Shown here piece after piece: positions 34,901 through 46,635 of a DNA stretch of 64,000 bases. Within the stretch, counting starts at the first letter, position 1; each line of letters opens with the position of its first letter. The DNA comes from Rhizoclosmatium globosum. Its lineage: Eukaryota > Chytridiomycota > Chytridiomycetes > Chytridiales > Chytriomycetaceae. The notes beneath the pieces are model-generated. The model did not search any database. It was not told the DNA's origin and saw nothing but the letters and a program-made list of their open reading frames with translations. The DNA lies in NCBI GenBank assembly GCA_002104985.1, contig MCGO01000164.1, positions 1 through 64,000 of the forward strand, written 5' to 3'. Made by a program: the position numbers and the translations under genes.

Positions 34901-35600
34901 ATGGTAGAATTCAGGCAGCACAAATTGTACTACTCTCCTTCATCGCCGTTTGTACGCAAGGTTTTGATTATCGCCAAAGAAGTTGGTCTTTATGATCGTA
35001 TTGAGCTTATTCCAGTCCAAGTTAGCCCGTTAAGCGTTAACAACTCGCAGGTTTACTCCACTTCACGATTTAACTATTTGATAGTAACATAATGCATTCC
35101 AGTTTGCGTTAGAAAATCCTCTCGCCAAAGTCCCAACACTCTTGGTGCCTGACATTGGTCCTCTGTTTGGCTCCTCTGTCATTTGCCAGTATCTTCTTTC
35201 TGTGGCTGAAAGCCAAGAATCGCAAAAGCTTCTGCCATCATCGCTGCCATCCAAGTTCACAACACTTACTCGCGAGGCACTTGCAGATGGAGCTGGCGAC
35301 GCTCTTCTCCTTATGCGTTTCGAGTCAATCAGACCAGCCGAAAAGAAATGGGATGAGTTTTATGCTGGTCAGTTTGGAAAAGTCATTCGCGCATTTGACG
35401 AGCTTGAGAAAATTCAACAAAACGAAACCAACTCGGATGCATGGGATCTTGGACATGTGGCGACCCTCTGTGTGTTGAGTTATGCAGATTTGAGATTCAA
35501 AGGACAGTTTGATTGGAGAGACGGACGACCAGCTTTGCAATCTTGGTTTGAGAATGCCGTTCTTACACGTGACTCTGTAAAGGACACGTTCTTGCAATAA
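34901..35600 (+). CDS. Glutathione S-transferase family protein, 215 aa
   Basis: Conjugates or reduces substrates with glutathione in the cytosol. Two exons (34901-35050 and 35103-35600) join in phase as NSQ-FALENPLAKVPTL. The thioredoxin-like N-domain has KLYYSPSSPFVRKVLIIAKEVGL, where a serine of SPSSPF occupies the usual catalytic position, and the cis-proline VPTLLV. The G-site Ser block is SSVICQYL. The helical C-domain follows (LADGAGDALLLMRFES, KVIRAFDELEKIQQ, FDWRDGRPALQSWFE). Its length is typical. It resembles bacterial/fungal GstA-like enzymes rather than a mammalian class. Confidence 0.88.
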
Positions 35601-35642
35601 GAATCATAAAGAAATATATAGAATTTTAATGTTAGCTGCCGT

Positions 35643-38504
35643 TCACAACATTTTGGCGACGCCTTTTCCGCGTGCCTTCTTTTCCTTCTCAATCTTGATC
35701 TTTTCCATTCGATCTTTATAGATTTGATCGACGCGTTCTTTCATATCATCAAACTCAGCAATGATGCCGCTAAAGTCTTTCGATGAGAGAGAATATACGG
35801 TGCAATTTGAAGCGGCTTGAACCGTTGCAGTCCTTGGAACATTTGCGATCAAAGATACCTCTGTAAACAGATATTAAGTAGGATCAATATTAATGACAAA
35901 AAGAGATATACCTCCAAAGAATGAACCCTCTTTGAGACACGCAACTAATCGACCATTCATCAAAATATTCACTGTTCCACTCTGAATAAAGTACATTTCA
36001 ACACCAATCTCTCCTTGATGAAATATGAAATCTCCTGTGACAAAATAGACAGCCTGTAATGCTGTTGACATCTTTCCAAGATAAATTTCATCTCGACCGT
36101 CATTCAATTCACGTTTTAAGAAAGGTACTTTATCAATCAGACGGCGGCAATTGATTGTTGCCAATTCCTTCAAATCGAGTCAGATACGTTGCTTCAAAGC
36201 AAGAGTACGAACCATTCTTAATGAGCAATTCATATCCGCCAAAAGCGTCTGTTCCTCGAAAAACTTGCCTCGGTATTTATACTCGTAGTACCCCAATACT
36301 TTCTTTTTCGTTTGGTCATCGATCCGTTTCCAATTCAAGTACTCTGTCAACTCATCAATTTTCTGACGATACAAACGTCCCGAGGAATCATATGCAACAG
36401 CTGCCGAAGACAACAAACCGACAAGAAGCGCGTACAAAATCGCTCCAGAAACAATGAATAACAATGTGACAGCTTGTTCTGAGATAGTCTGTGGTTTGAA
36501 CGACATTTGGAAAACGTTTCCAACACTTTGACCCAACATGAACATATACCGTTCCCTAACGTCGGCAGATTCTATACCTCCGGGATGGTTTTTCCAGTGA
36601 TCGAACTGATTGTCCCAACTGTAAAAGGAATTGATGTATCCAACATAATAGAGGAAACAGGCCTGAAGGTGTAAAAAGACCAGGAATACAAGCGCCATGG
36701 GTATAATTCGTGCTAATATAGCGCCGACGCCACCAATACTTTCGATAGATCGTACCATTTTAATACAGCCAGGACTATTCGTCATCATGGAAGGAAGTCT
36801 TTGAATGCGCAGAAATCGAAGAAGCGATAATGGGAATCCCGCATTTTGATACCTTAATAATTGAATCCATGGTATAAGTGATAGCAAATCCAGCATTCCC
36901 TGACGTCTCAAGTAAAAGTGGACCCATTCGCTTAGGTCCAACCTTTCTTGCTCTTTGGGAGATATTTTTTGAGGCATTATGAGATTCGAGATCGTTTCAA
37001 CTGTAAATAAGACCGAAATTCTGGATTTCTTCGAGTCAGAGATTGCATTAAGTTTGTTCTACTCACATCCAAGAAACGCCTGCAAAGCTGGAAACGTCAG
37101 TCAAATAAGCTGCCAAGAACGGTTCAGAAAAGAGAGTAAGATAGTAAATGAGGATATAAACATCGCCCTTCAAAGCCCCGACAATCGACATTGGGTGAAT
37201 TCCGTTTCGCTTGAAAGAAATGATGCCATAAGAATCAGCTAGCCTAAATTCAAACGGTATGACACAGCCTTTCTCATCAAATGCCCTGTATAAAAACCAA
37301 CGATGAATTCTAGATGTCGCAGTTTCGTATTCCAATATTGGCGTGGATGGAGGAGGCACAGCGGATTTTCGCACAGGAACTGGCTTTTTCTCGTTCAAAC
37401 TTGAATCAGAACCCAGTGATATTTTCGTTGGTCCTTCAGCACCTTCAACTCCGTCAGCTACTTTCGTGGCTATTTCTGGTTCGTTTGACGCGTTTTCTGT
37501 ACTACTGGTCGTTGATTTTGCGAGACTGTTTGAAAGCATTACGACAGTCTTGAGCTTTTTCCATTTCTTTTTAGCTGAGTCAGGGGTTGGTTTCACTTCA
37601 GGAACAGACTCGATTTTAGTTTCTGGCTCTTGTTCCGGAGTTTCGGTGATTTGCAAAGATGTTTTTGATATTCCAAGAGATATTACATTTTGGAAGCGCG
37701 GTTGTCCCCGTGATTGTCGAACTGATGCATCCTTTCGAATTGATTTTGGCGTTATAACTGTTGTTGGCTCATCTTTGACAACTAGAAGTTGTTCCGGCTC
37801 CTCCTTTAGGTCTGTGATAGTACTGTTTTTCATACTCGTCCTCAAGCTTTTCTGGGATGTGTTTACAACATTGAGAATTTGACTGAATCGCTTGATAGAA
37901 AGCCTTGGTAACACAGACTTCGATGATTGTGATTCTTGAGACATGCTTACTGCAACTGTACTGGGTGGAATTATATTGGTTTCATCGCTCTTGTAGTCTT
38001 CAGAATCCCATCGAATTCCTGTTTTCGCGACGTCACTTTCGACGTGGTTGAGATCAGACGTTGGTTCTGTTGAAATATTGCTTTCAACAGTCGATAGTTT
38101 AGGATTTGGATCAGAGTCTCGAAGTGGATCAGATATCAGTATAGAATGACTTGAAGCGACTAAAGCGCCAAACTTGATTGCGATTTCAACAATTAATCTT
38201 AGTCATGAAGATTAAAAAACAAACCTCTTGCAAGTGAAGTGGGGCTGATGCTTTCGAAGCTCTTCCATCAGCCAAATAAAGATCGCGATGAGCTGACGGC
38301 GTTGATAGCCTTTCAATGTCAAGTTTCGCACCTGTCAGAGTTCGTCAATATTTATACAGTTTTAAGAGACTGGTAACCTGGATCGAGTCCTGACTGTAGA
38401 AAGTCCACCACACGCTCAACATGGGCCAGAAGATCAGTCTGAAGACTGACGAGCTTATTCTTCAGCAGGATGGTCTCCTTCAAAATAGAGATAGTGTCCA
38501 CCAT
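35643..38504 (-). CDS. CNG/HCN-like cyclic-nucleotide-gated channel (paralog 2)
   Basis: Start MVDTISILKETILLKNKL at 38504. Short exons lead to a long Ser/Thr-rich N-terminal region (about 380 residues). The membrane core begins IHPMS, as in HCN channels. S1 is VYILIYYLTLFSEPFLAAYL. S4 is poor in charge (PLSLLRFLRIQRL). S5 is IIPMALVFLVFLHLQACFLYYVG. The pore helix MLGQSVGNVFQMSFKP has no GYG. S6 is LLFIVSGAILYALLVGLLSS. The C-linker reads YDSSGRLYRQKIDEL and VLGYYEYKYRGKFFEE. The cNMP-binding domain is complete with FGEVSLIANVPRTATV across the last intron, which supplies the conserved Glu and Arg. It is a plasma-membrane protein. There are no frame breaks. It lies head to tail with the copy at 38580. 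Confidence 0.85.
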
Positions 38505-38579
38505 TCTCACTAAGATTTTCAAGGGTCGGAATCGGCAATCTTGACTTTGGAATATCCGCTTTTATTTTATTGAATGAAG

Positions 38580-41500
38580 TTAAATCGCCTTCATCTGAGT
38601 TTTTCCTCGTTTAAGTTCACGGACTTGTTTGATTTTTTCCATTCGATCTTTGTAAATTTCATCAACCCTTGCTTTCATATCATCAAATTCCGAAATTATG
38701 TCTGCAAACTGAGACGAAGATAGGGCATAGAGAGTACATGGAGTAGCAGCTTGAACTGAAGCTGTTCGTGGAATGTTCGCAATCAGTGCAACCTCTGTGA
38801 AATAAGGGGTGGATTATAGTTAACTCCAAAAATGATGTTATATACAAACCCCCAAAGAAAGACCCGTCCTTAAAGCTCGTAACAAATCGTCCGTTAGTGA
38901 GAATATTGACTGTCCCGCTTTGAATAAAGAACATTTCCTCTCCAATTTCTCCTTGATTGAATACGTAATCTCCTGTAACATAATAAGCAGCGCGAAGTGC
39001 GGTGGATATTTTCCCGAGATAAATGTCGTCACGTCCGTCTTTCAAATCACGTTTCAGGAATGGAACCTTTTCTATCAGTCGCCTGCAATTAATCGTCGCA
39101 AGTTCCTACATTCGAAGTAAGTTCATAATTTCTGCGTTTAGTATAATACCATCCGCAGTGAGCCATTTAGATCAGCTAAAAGCGTTTGCTCCTCAAAGTA
39201 CTTTCCGCGATATTTGTATTCGTAATATCCCAGTACTTTCTTCTGAGTTTCTTTATCGATATGTTTCCATTTCAAATATTCCGTGAGTTCATCTATCTTC
39301 TGGCGATACAGGCGGCCAGATGAATCATAGGCAACTGCGGCTGAAGACAAAAGACCGACAAGAAGTGCGTACTAAAACAACAATAGTAAAATTGAGAGCG
39401 TCATCACACTTATATTATGTACCAGTACTGCCCCACATACGATAAAAACCAAAGTAGTTGCTTGCTCGCCCATCGTTTCTGGTCTATTTCCCACGTTAGG
39501 TCTCTAATCCAAAAGATCCGGCACTCACTTGAATGTCATTTGGAACACGTTTCCGACAGACTGTGTCAACATCCACATATACTTTTCCTTAATGCTTGCT
39601 TCTTCAACCCCACCAGGAAAGTACTTCCAATGGTCGAATTGAATATTCCAAGTGTCGAACTTATTCAGAGATCCGATGTAGTAGAGAAAACATGCTTCAA
39701 TATGTAAAAACATGGCAAACACAATTCCGAGGGGGATGATGCGAGACAAAATAGCCCCGATTTCGCCAATACTCTCAATTCTGTGAACTAGCTTCATCAA
39801 AAACGGATTGTGTGACATCATAGAAGAAAGTCTGTGAAATCGCAGTAATCGAATGAGACTTAATGGAAATCCAGTATTTGGAGCTGTAATAACTTGGTGC
39901 CAAGGTATCTGAATGAAGTATCAATATTCACCAGATGCTGAAGAACAAACCATTGACAAAAGATCAAGCATTAAATTTGTCCATAGATAATTTTTAATCC
40001 ACTGGGAAAGGTTTAAATGTCCATCGGAATCACGAGAAGATCGTTTTGGCGTTACGAGATTAACGACAGTTTCCAGAAGTAAAAACAACGATATTCTAGT
40101 CGGTGGATAAGTCAGTATCTATCGATATGCAAAGACGTTTCATACATCCATGATATGTCGGTATACGTAGCTGTATCTGGGTAGTAAGCAGCAAAATATG
40201 GCTCAACAATGATAGTTATGCAGTATAGTAAAATAAAAATCAGCCCGCATATAGAGCTAACCATTGACATTGGATGAATTCCCGACTTTGTAAATGATAT
40301 TTTCCCAAATGAATCAGCCTGTCGCTGAGTGTACGGAACATATTTTCCCTTTTCATTGAATGCTCTGCAAAGACATAATCGCTGAAAAGACGTTGTTGCT
40401 TTCTGTGGCTCTGGACGCGGATCAGCGAAACGCAGGAACGAGCTTGAACGACTTCGTTGCGGATCGATAACACTATTTTGTGTGAATGTTGATACTTCTA
40501 ACGGAACATCATCCAATAATCTCGATCTTATCGTCACCGCAGAATTTGGGCTTAAGTAATTCGAGGAGTCAACTTGAAGAGTGACGGGTGATACCGGTCT
40601 CAGAAACCCAATGTCAACTTTGGTATCAACTTCAAGCCGGTCTGTTTGAGACACGATTTCAGAAGCAGAAGATTCTGACTCCTTCAAGCTATCTTGAGAA
40701 AAAACATTTTGAAATCGACTCTGGTTGGCAGTGTGGGAACGACGTCGTTCCTGAACTGGGTTGCTTGTTTGCTGGACTTTCAGCGATGTGGCACTCTTTC
40801 CAAGGGAGTTTACAGACACAGCCATGTCTTTCGAGCGCGATCTTGTTACCTGTTCACTATCTTCACTTCCTGTGTCTGCCGCCCTATCATTTTCATGAGT
40901 CTTGAGAACCGTGTATGATCCCGTGAGAGAACGCAATGAGTTAATCCATTTTTTAGGCTCTGGTTTTGTGGTACCGTTTGACATTAATGAGATGTTATCT
41001 GCATGATTCTTTTTCATCAGCTTCTTGGTTGTCGTTTCAGACTTGCGCAACGTGACTGGATTTTCAGTTACATTTAGAACTTCCACTGATTTGTGGACAT
41101 AATCATCATTGTCCCAACGAACGCCTGAGACTAGTACTTTTGGGACATCAGCTTTAGGTTCCTCAGCCTTTTCCTGTTCTAGGGTCAGTAACTGAGAATC
41201 AAGATGAATTCGAGACTGGCGATAGCTCTTGGGATGTTCGACAGAAGGCTTTGGAATCAGATGAATACTAGGAGCTATGGAGGTACGCGAATCAGATATT
41301 TTCTTAGCAACGTCGTGAGGCATAACAGATAGTCGACCTTCTTGAACAGAAACCAATGATTGCTGTCTCAAAAATAAAGGAGCAGTCTGTCTTTCAAACT
41401 TAAATCACTATTATAGATTCACAGGTCCTTACACCCGTTTTAGGCGATATAACTGCGTGGCTGAGTTCATGTGCTTCTGGTTGATTTTGGGACGTTGACA

Positions 41501-41734
41501 GGAGGGTTTCCGTTGCAATATCACGAGTTTCTTCAATAATATCGAGAAATCGCTCTGATAATAGCTTAGATTGAAACTTTTGGTGTACCTCAACAAACCT
41601 GGGGCCACACTAGGGGTAACAAGGTCGACAACGCGATCAACGTGAGCAAAACTCAACATCAATTGACATTGCAAAAGTGCGAGCTTCTTTTTAAGCTCCA
41701 GGGTCTCTCGCAAAATGGCTGATGCATCCAGCAT
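38580..41734 (-). CDS. CNG/HCN-like cyclic-nucleotide-gated channel (paralog 1)
   Basis: Starts MLDASAILRETLELKKKLAL. Intron positions match its tandem paralog: after the VAP/DPG leader, in the TGG-AT codon before S2, and inside the FGE motif of the ligand site. The long N-terminal region (about 430 residues) is Ser-rich. Core: GIHPMSMVSSICGLIFILLY (S1), SLFLLLETVVNLVTPKR (S2), PLSLIRLLRFHRL (weak S4), ESIGEIGAILSRIIPLGIVF then MFLHIEACFLYYIG (S5), pore MLTQSVGNVFQMTFK, and LVFIVCGAVLYALLVGLLSS (S6). C-linker and cNMP domain: YYVTGDYVFNQGEIGEEMFF and FGEVALIANIPRTASV. The end is basic (KQVRELKRGKTQ). The frame is intact throughout. A role in zoospore signalling is inference. Confidence 0.85.
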
Positions 41735-41950
41735 CTGTCTTGAAAATCCCTTGTTGTGTACACAGAAATTTTTGTTTAGTCCACTGTCCCTGTGATGTAA
41801 AGCCGTATATTCGAAGATAGACTTGGCATTTACAGGCGTATTTTCAGTTCATCATTACTGCATCAGTTGACACAGCCTCACTCAGCCCCATCCAATTTCT
41901 AAGCCATCAAAAGCACATTTCAACCCCGTCAAAAAGAAAAGCAATCAAAC

Positions 41951-42721
41951 ATGACAGGACGCTGCTTTCAAATTCAACGACACCAAGAACATACCAACAT
42001 CTTCCTTGTCACAACTGAAACCAACACGACTCCCCAATTTACTCTCCATCTCGCAACAACCGACCCTTCTGCCTACTCTTCTTATCAAAACACTCGTTAC
42101 ATCTATGTTGCTGAATTTCCCGGGGTCGTTCTCACAAACAATCTTACGAATTCACAACTCACTTGTATGAACATCCTTCCAAAAGCCGAAACAAGCAAGA
42201 AAGAGCAACGCTTTGAGTACAAAATAGCGTCTCAAAATGGACAAGAAGTCTTGCTCACCACTCATGACGTCAAGGCATCTGCTGGGGTCAGAGGAGTATT
42301 TACAAAGGACGACAAGCGGTATGAATGGAAAGACGGCAGTGAAGGTGACGGCTTTTACATGCTTAAAGTTGATACAATTACTGTTGCAACTGCACGTGCT
42401 GAGAGAAGCAAGTATTTTACTGGAACAAGCCCATCTTCCGCACCTTGCGCAAGTGTTGAGTACGTTGGTCAAGAGGGCGATGAACTAGAACAGTTTGCGT
42501 TAATCACGCTATGGTCTATTCTCATGGGAGACATGTTCAACAAGCAAGGCCGCCTCAAAGATGTTTTTACCAAACGCGTACACAAATTCGATTTAGGGGA
42601 AGTCTGGGTTCCTGGAACGGGTGTTGCATTTGACTCGAACGACCTTGCGAGAGATGTGAAGCAAGTTCAAAATGCATTCGGGAAGATGGGGAGAGGGTTT
42701 GGGAAGTTGTTTGGAAAGTGA
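41951..42721 (+). CDS. Tubby-C-like (DUF6593-type) domain protein, 256 aa
   Basis: Intact single exon. The beta-rich core with RYEWKDGSEGDGFYMLKVDT and preceding short strands (FQIQRHQEHTNIFLVTTETN, FTLHLATTD) resembles the tubby/LURP-like barrels common in fungi, where an R-Y-x-W-K strand is diagnostic. A second part follows (LEQFALITLWSILMGDMFNK). It ends in a Gly/Lys-rich amphipathic tail (FGKMGRGFGKLFGK). There is no leader. Membrane-lipid binding is plausible for the fold but not shown. The family call is moderate. Confidence 0.55.
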   Translation: MTGRCFQIQRHQEHTNIFLVTTETNTTPQFTLHLATTDPSAYSSYQNTRYIYVAEFPGVVLTNNLTNSQLTCMNILPKAETSKKEQRFEYKIASQNGQEVLLTTHDVKASAGVRGVFTKDDKRYEWKDGSEGDGFYMLKVDTITVATARAERSKYFTGTSPSSAPCASVEYVGQEGDELEQFALITLWSILMGDMFNKQGRLKDVFTKRVHKFDLGEVWVPGTGVAFDSNDLARDVKQVQNAFGKMGRGFGKLFGK

Positions 42722-42833
42722 TGCTTTTAAGTTTCCTGCCTGGTCTGGGTAATAGAGAATAAATCAATTATCATAATCAATAAGGGTTCTACATTCTTCT
42801 TTCTTTTTTCTCACTCAAAGTGAATCCCAAACG

Positions 42834-43491
42834 ATGACAGGAACCAAACGAGCAGCTGAAGCCGAAACCGATGCTCAAGCAACACCGACGCAGTCAAACC
42901 AGTCCCTTCAACCAACGTCAAAGAAGGCCAAGCACGTAACTTTGAAGCACACTCCAATTGTGACATCAACTGAGATTGTCCAAATCAAAGACGAAGATTC
43001 ATTCAAACAAGTTCTTTCTCATTCGGAATCTGATCCAAATCTGATTATTGTTTTGTTTCTTTATGCGACATGGTTCGTATCTTGTTCGTTGGATGCCGTT
43101 GTCCTCTGTAAGCTTAACTAACAACTAGCCCTTGACCAGGTCCACGCCTTGCAAACACATTCTCGTTGAATATCAGAAACTACTGAAAAGTCTCGCCGAA
43201 TCATCAGCTCAATCCGACTCGGGTCCAACAGAAGAGAAACCACCATCATCACCAAAAAAGTCCTTGGAGACTCCATCAAAAGAACCCGAGGAACAAACTT
43301 CAACTTCATCAGAAACTCTCAAACCTTTATCCTTCACATTCTACAAAGTCGATAAGGACGCGGGTCCCAAAGTTCCCACAACTTCAAAAGCACCGCTCTT
43401 TATGGTGTACCGAAGCGGAAAGAAAATACACGACGTCCTGTGTCAAGGAAAAGCGCTGCACAAAAAGTTGGCTGGATTAGAGGCTGTTTGA
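42834..43491 (+). CDS. Thioredoxin-like protein with WSTPC site, 196 aa
   Basis: Exons 42834-43072 and 43140-43491. The intron falls inside the active-site tryptophan codon and joining gives YATWSTPCKHILVEYQKLL, so the usual WCxPC has lost its first cysteine and keeps only the second. A preceding strand (LIIVLFLYATW) and a later strand (SFTFYKVDKDAG, cis-Pro APLFMVY, then RSGKKIHDVLCQG) complete the fold. The N-terminus is basic and Lys/Thr rich (TKRAAEAE, SKKAKHVTLK), possibly nuclear. An acidic Ser/Pro insert separates the halves. A dithiol reductase role is unlikely without the first Cys. Confidence 0.7.
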
Positions 43492-43650
43492 TGACCTAAT
43501 CAGTCCCACTCGCTGGGAATAAACTCTATTTACATTGGTATCCTATGATTCTTTGTCAACTGTCTGACCTTCACATTCATCGTATTCCTCTTGATCGTCC
43601 TCGTATCACTCCCGTACCTCTCCTCCTCCTCATCGACGCCAACAAAACCC

Positions 43651-44742
43651 TCACTCAACCCCGACCCTCTCCTCAACAGTATCCCGACCCATCAAATAAT
43701 TACCATGCATCCAAATAAGACACCGCCTCCCCGAAAACCCATCCGACACTTCCCCCGTCAACTCGCTCTCCGCCAAATCAAGATCATTGAAAAAGACTAG
43801 ATGCGCGAGGGATGCAGGAATCGTGTGCGTTAAGTTGTTGCGGGATAGATTTATGGTTCTTATTTGTGGGGAGGACCAAGTTTCGGGGATTGGACCTGTT
43901 AAGGTGTTGAAGGAGAGGTTCAGGTGTTGTAGGCGGGGGAGGATGCACAGGGATGGTGGGATTTGGGCATTGAGATTGTTGTGGGAGAGGTTTAAATCAC
44001 TGAGAAAGTTGCACTTCCATGTGGTTGGGATGGGACCTGTAAGGTTGTTGTAGGAAAGGTCGAGAATTGTAAGCAGATACATGGACGCGAGGGAATCGGG
44101 GATTTGGGAAGAGATTTGGTTGCGAGAGAGGATTAGGATAGACAGGAAGGGGATTGTGCAGATGCCTTGGTCAAAGCGGGTAAGTCTGTTGCTTGAAAGG
44201 TTGAGGCTTTTGAGGTTTCTTAGCTGGTTGAAAGTGGGTGGTATCTGCTCGATAAGATTGTTTGAAAGAACGAGGCGTTCGAGACTTGATAGATTCCCGA
44301 ATTCGTGTGGGATGGAGGTAAGTGTGTTGTTGTAGAGACTGAGAACTTTGAGCGAAGCCAATGAACTCCATTCAGCCGGAATCGATCCACTAAATCCACC
44401 ATTAATGCATTGAATAAATTTCAGGTTTGATAGTGATCCAAAGCAAGATGGCAACGTAATTGGTTTGGAGGAAGACACTCGAGCCTCCAAATGCTCCTCC
44501 TTCACCAAATAAACCATCGAATACGCTTCTTGGAAAGCCCTAGGCCAGTGAAAGAAGGGTCCGTTCTTCAAAACAGACTGAGGTTCAACGATACCACCGT
44601 AATATCTCCACATAACCTTCTTTGCAAACACGGGATCCAGAATAACTGCATCGAATGCTCGTGATACCAATCTCAGGTTAAGCACATGATCCGGATCAAG
44701 AAAGACAAGAATCGCGGCAACAAGTTCAGTTGGGATTGGCAT
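43651..44742 (-). CDS. F-box / leucine-rich repeat protein, 363 aa
   Basis: Start at the ATG 44742 (MPIPTELVAAILVFLDPDHV), which opens the F-box directly; the longer frame upstream has no ATG. About ten LRRs follow: LKVLSLYNNTLTSIPHEFG, LERLVLSNNLIEQIPPTF, LKSLNLSSNRLTRF, LTILDLSYNNLTGPIPTTW and IRTINLSRNNLTHTIPASL. The end reads DLAESELTGEVSDGFSGR and then a basic/acidic tail. The frame is intact. It is divergent from the calreticulin gene at 44954 (about 210 bases). It is an SCF-adaptor type by architecture. Confidence 0.85.
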   Translation of the reverse strand: MPIPTELVAAILVFLDPDHVLNLRLVSRAFDAVILDPVFAKKVMWRYYGGIVEPQSVLKNGPFFHWPRAFQEAYSMVYLVKEEHLEARVSSSKPITLPSCFGSLSNLKFIQCINGGFSGSIPAEWSSLASLKVLSLYNNTLTSIPHEFGNLSSLERLVLSNNLIEQIPPTFNQLRNLKSLNLSSNRLTRFDQGICTIPFLSILILSRNQISSQIPDSLASMYLLTILDLSYNNLTGPIPTTWKCNFLSDLNLSHNNLNAQIPPSLCILPRLQHLNLSFNTLTGPIPETWSSPQIRTINLSRNNLTHTIPASLAHLVFFNDLDLAESELTGEVSDGFSGRRCLIWMHGNYLMGRDTVEERVGVE

Positions 44743-44953
44743 CACTTTTCTCTTTCCTTCGATTGACCAATCAGATTTGCCCACCTCAACGCCCAAACCA
44801 CAAACACGAAAACCCTCTCAAAAAAGCAGGTGCGTGCATTCTTTTCCCCACTTTGATCCCCTTCTTTCTATCTGTATGCGTGTCCTTTCTCCCTCTTTCC
44901 GTACCTTATCGACAACTAATACGTACTCAATACACAATGCAACCTAAACAGAA

Positions 44954-46446
44954 ATGGTCAACTTTGCCAAAGCCATCTCACTCGCACTTGCAGCCATCCC
45001 ACTCGCCCAGGCCACAGTCTACTTCCAAGAGACCTTTGACAGTACGTGACACCTTTCCCTCTTCACCACCTACCACCTAGCACTCTCTCTCTCTCTCTCA
45101 AACCAACCACTAAAACACCCCAAATTCAGGCGACAAGATCCCGTCTCGATGGATCCAATCCGAATCAAAAGACGACTTTGGAAAATTCAAAATCAGCGCT
45201 GGAAAGTTCCACGCGGACGCCAAGGCCTCGCGTGGATTGCAGACGTCGCAGGACGCCAAGTTCTACTCCATCTCAGCGGCGCTTGACAAGGAGTTTGATA
45301 ACAAGGACAAGGACCTTGTGCTCCAGTTTACTGCAAAGTTTGAGCAGAACATTGGTGTGTTTGTGATTAAATAGGTTTCGAGGGGTGTTGGGGTGAAATT
45401 AACATGCATTATTAGATTGTGGAGGTGGTTACATTAAGCTCCTTCCAAAGATGGATCCAAAGAAGTTCAACGGAGAGACTCCATACTCCATCATGTTTGG
45501 CCCTGACATTTGCGGACACGACAAGAAGATTCACGCTATTTTGAACTACAAGGACAAGAACCACTTGATCAAGAAGACTATTGCGCCTGGAAGTGACCAA
45601 TTGACTCGTACGTATTATTATATAATGGGTATCGGAAAACTAATGCCACTCCTCATCCGTAAACAACAGACCAATACACATTCATCCTCAAGCCAGATCA
45701 AACCTTCAAAATCCTCTTGGACGGTGAAGAAAAGGAATCTGGATCCATTACTGACGAATGGGACCTCCTCCCACCGAAGAAGATCAAGGACCCATCCGCC
45801 TCTAAACCTGCTGACTGGGTTGACGACGCCGAAATCGCGGACCCAACTGACAAGAAGCCAAAGGGATGGGACGAAATTCCAGCCACCATTGTCGACCCTG
45901 AAGCTGAGAAGCCAGAGGACTGGGACGATGAGATGGATGGAGAATGGGAGGCTCCAAAGATTGCGAACCCAGAGTACAAAGGGGAGTGGAAGGCGAAGCA
46001 GATTCCAAACCCTGAGTACAAGGGTCCTTGGGTTCACCCTGAGATTGATAACCCAGAGTACAGTTGAGTCTCTTCTTGTTCTTGTTCCGTTCTTGTCGTC
46101 TCATACTAAATCTTACAATACCCTAACAGAGGAAGACGCTGAAATCTACCACTACACAAACGCCCACGTCGGTTTCGATCTCTGGCAAGTCAAGTCCGGC
46201 ACAATCTTTGACAACATTATCGTGACGGACTCTATCGCCGAAGCCGAGAAGTTTGGAAAGAAGACATGGGCTGATTTGAAGGAGAAGGAGCAATCTGCCA
46301 AGGACAAGTTGGACGAGAAGGAGAGAAAGGAAGCTGAAGAGAAGGCTGAGAAGGAGAAGAAGGAGAGAGAGGCTGAGGAGGCTGCTTCCAAGAAGGATGA
46401 GAAGGTTGCTGATGATGCTGAGGAGATTGAGCATGAGGAGCTTTAA
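44954..46446 (+). CDS. Calreticulin, ER lectin chaperone
   Basis: Binds monoglucosylated N-glycans and Ca2+ in the ER lumen. Five exons (44954-45041, 45130-45354, 45416-45607, 45670-46062, 46130-46446), all in phase. A signal peptide opens it (AKAISLALAAIPLAQA). The globular lectin domain has KFHADAKASRGLQTSQDAKFY, CGGGYIKLLP and YSIMFGPDICG. The P-domain carries both repeat types (DPTDKKPKGWDE and PEYKGEWKAKQIPNPEYKGPW). The last exon restores the lectin fold (FDLWQVKSGTIFDNIIVTD) and is followed by a long Lys/Glu helix and the C-terminus EHEEL, an HDEL-like retention signal. There is no transmembrane segment, so it is not calnexin. Intron 1 contains a (CT)n run. Confidence 0.95.
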
Positions 46447-46635
46447 ATTTCGTTTTAAGTGTACTGTGTGTGTGTTTTTGTAATTATGAACGCCTCGTTC
46501 TCCTTCTCTCTCGATCGTTCGTTTCTTTGAGTAATTGCACAAGAATGAGAATGGATACTGATTTAATTGACCTCTTATTCATTTCTCTACTTGATACTTC
46601 TTTGTCTCTATCCAAGCACAGATTCTCACCCGCAA

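Noticed and set aside
45079..45098. CT dinucleotide run
   Set aside because: An ordinary microsatellite inside calreticulin intron 1.
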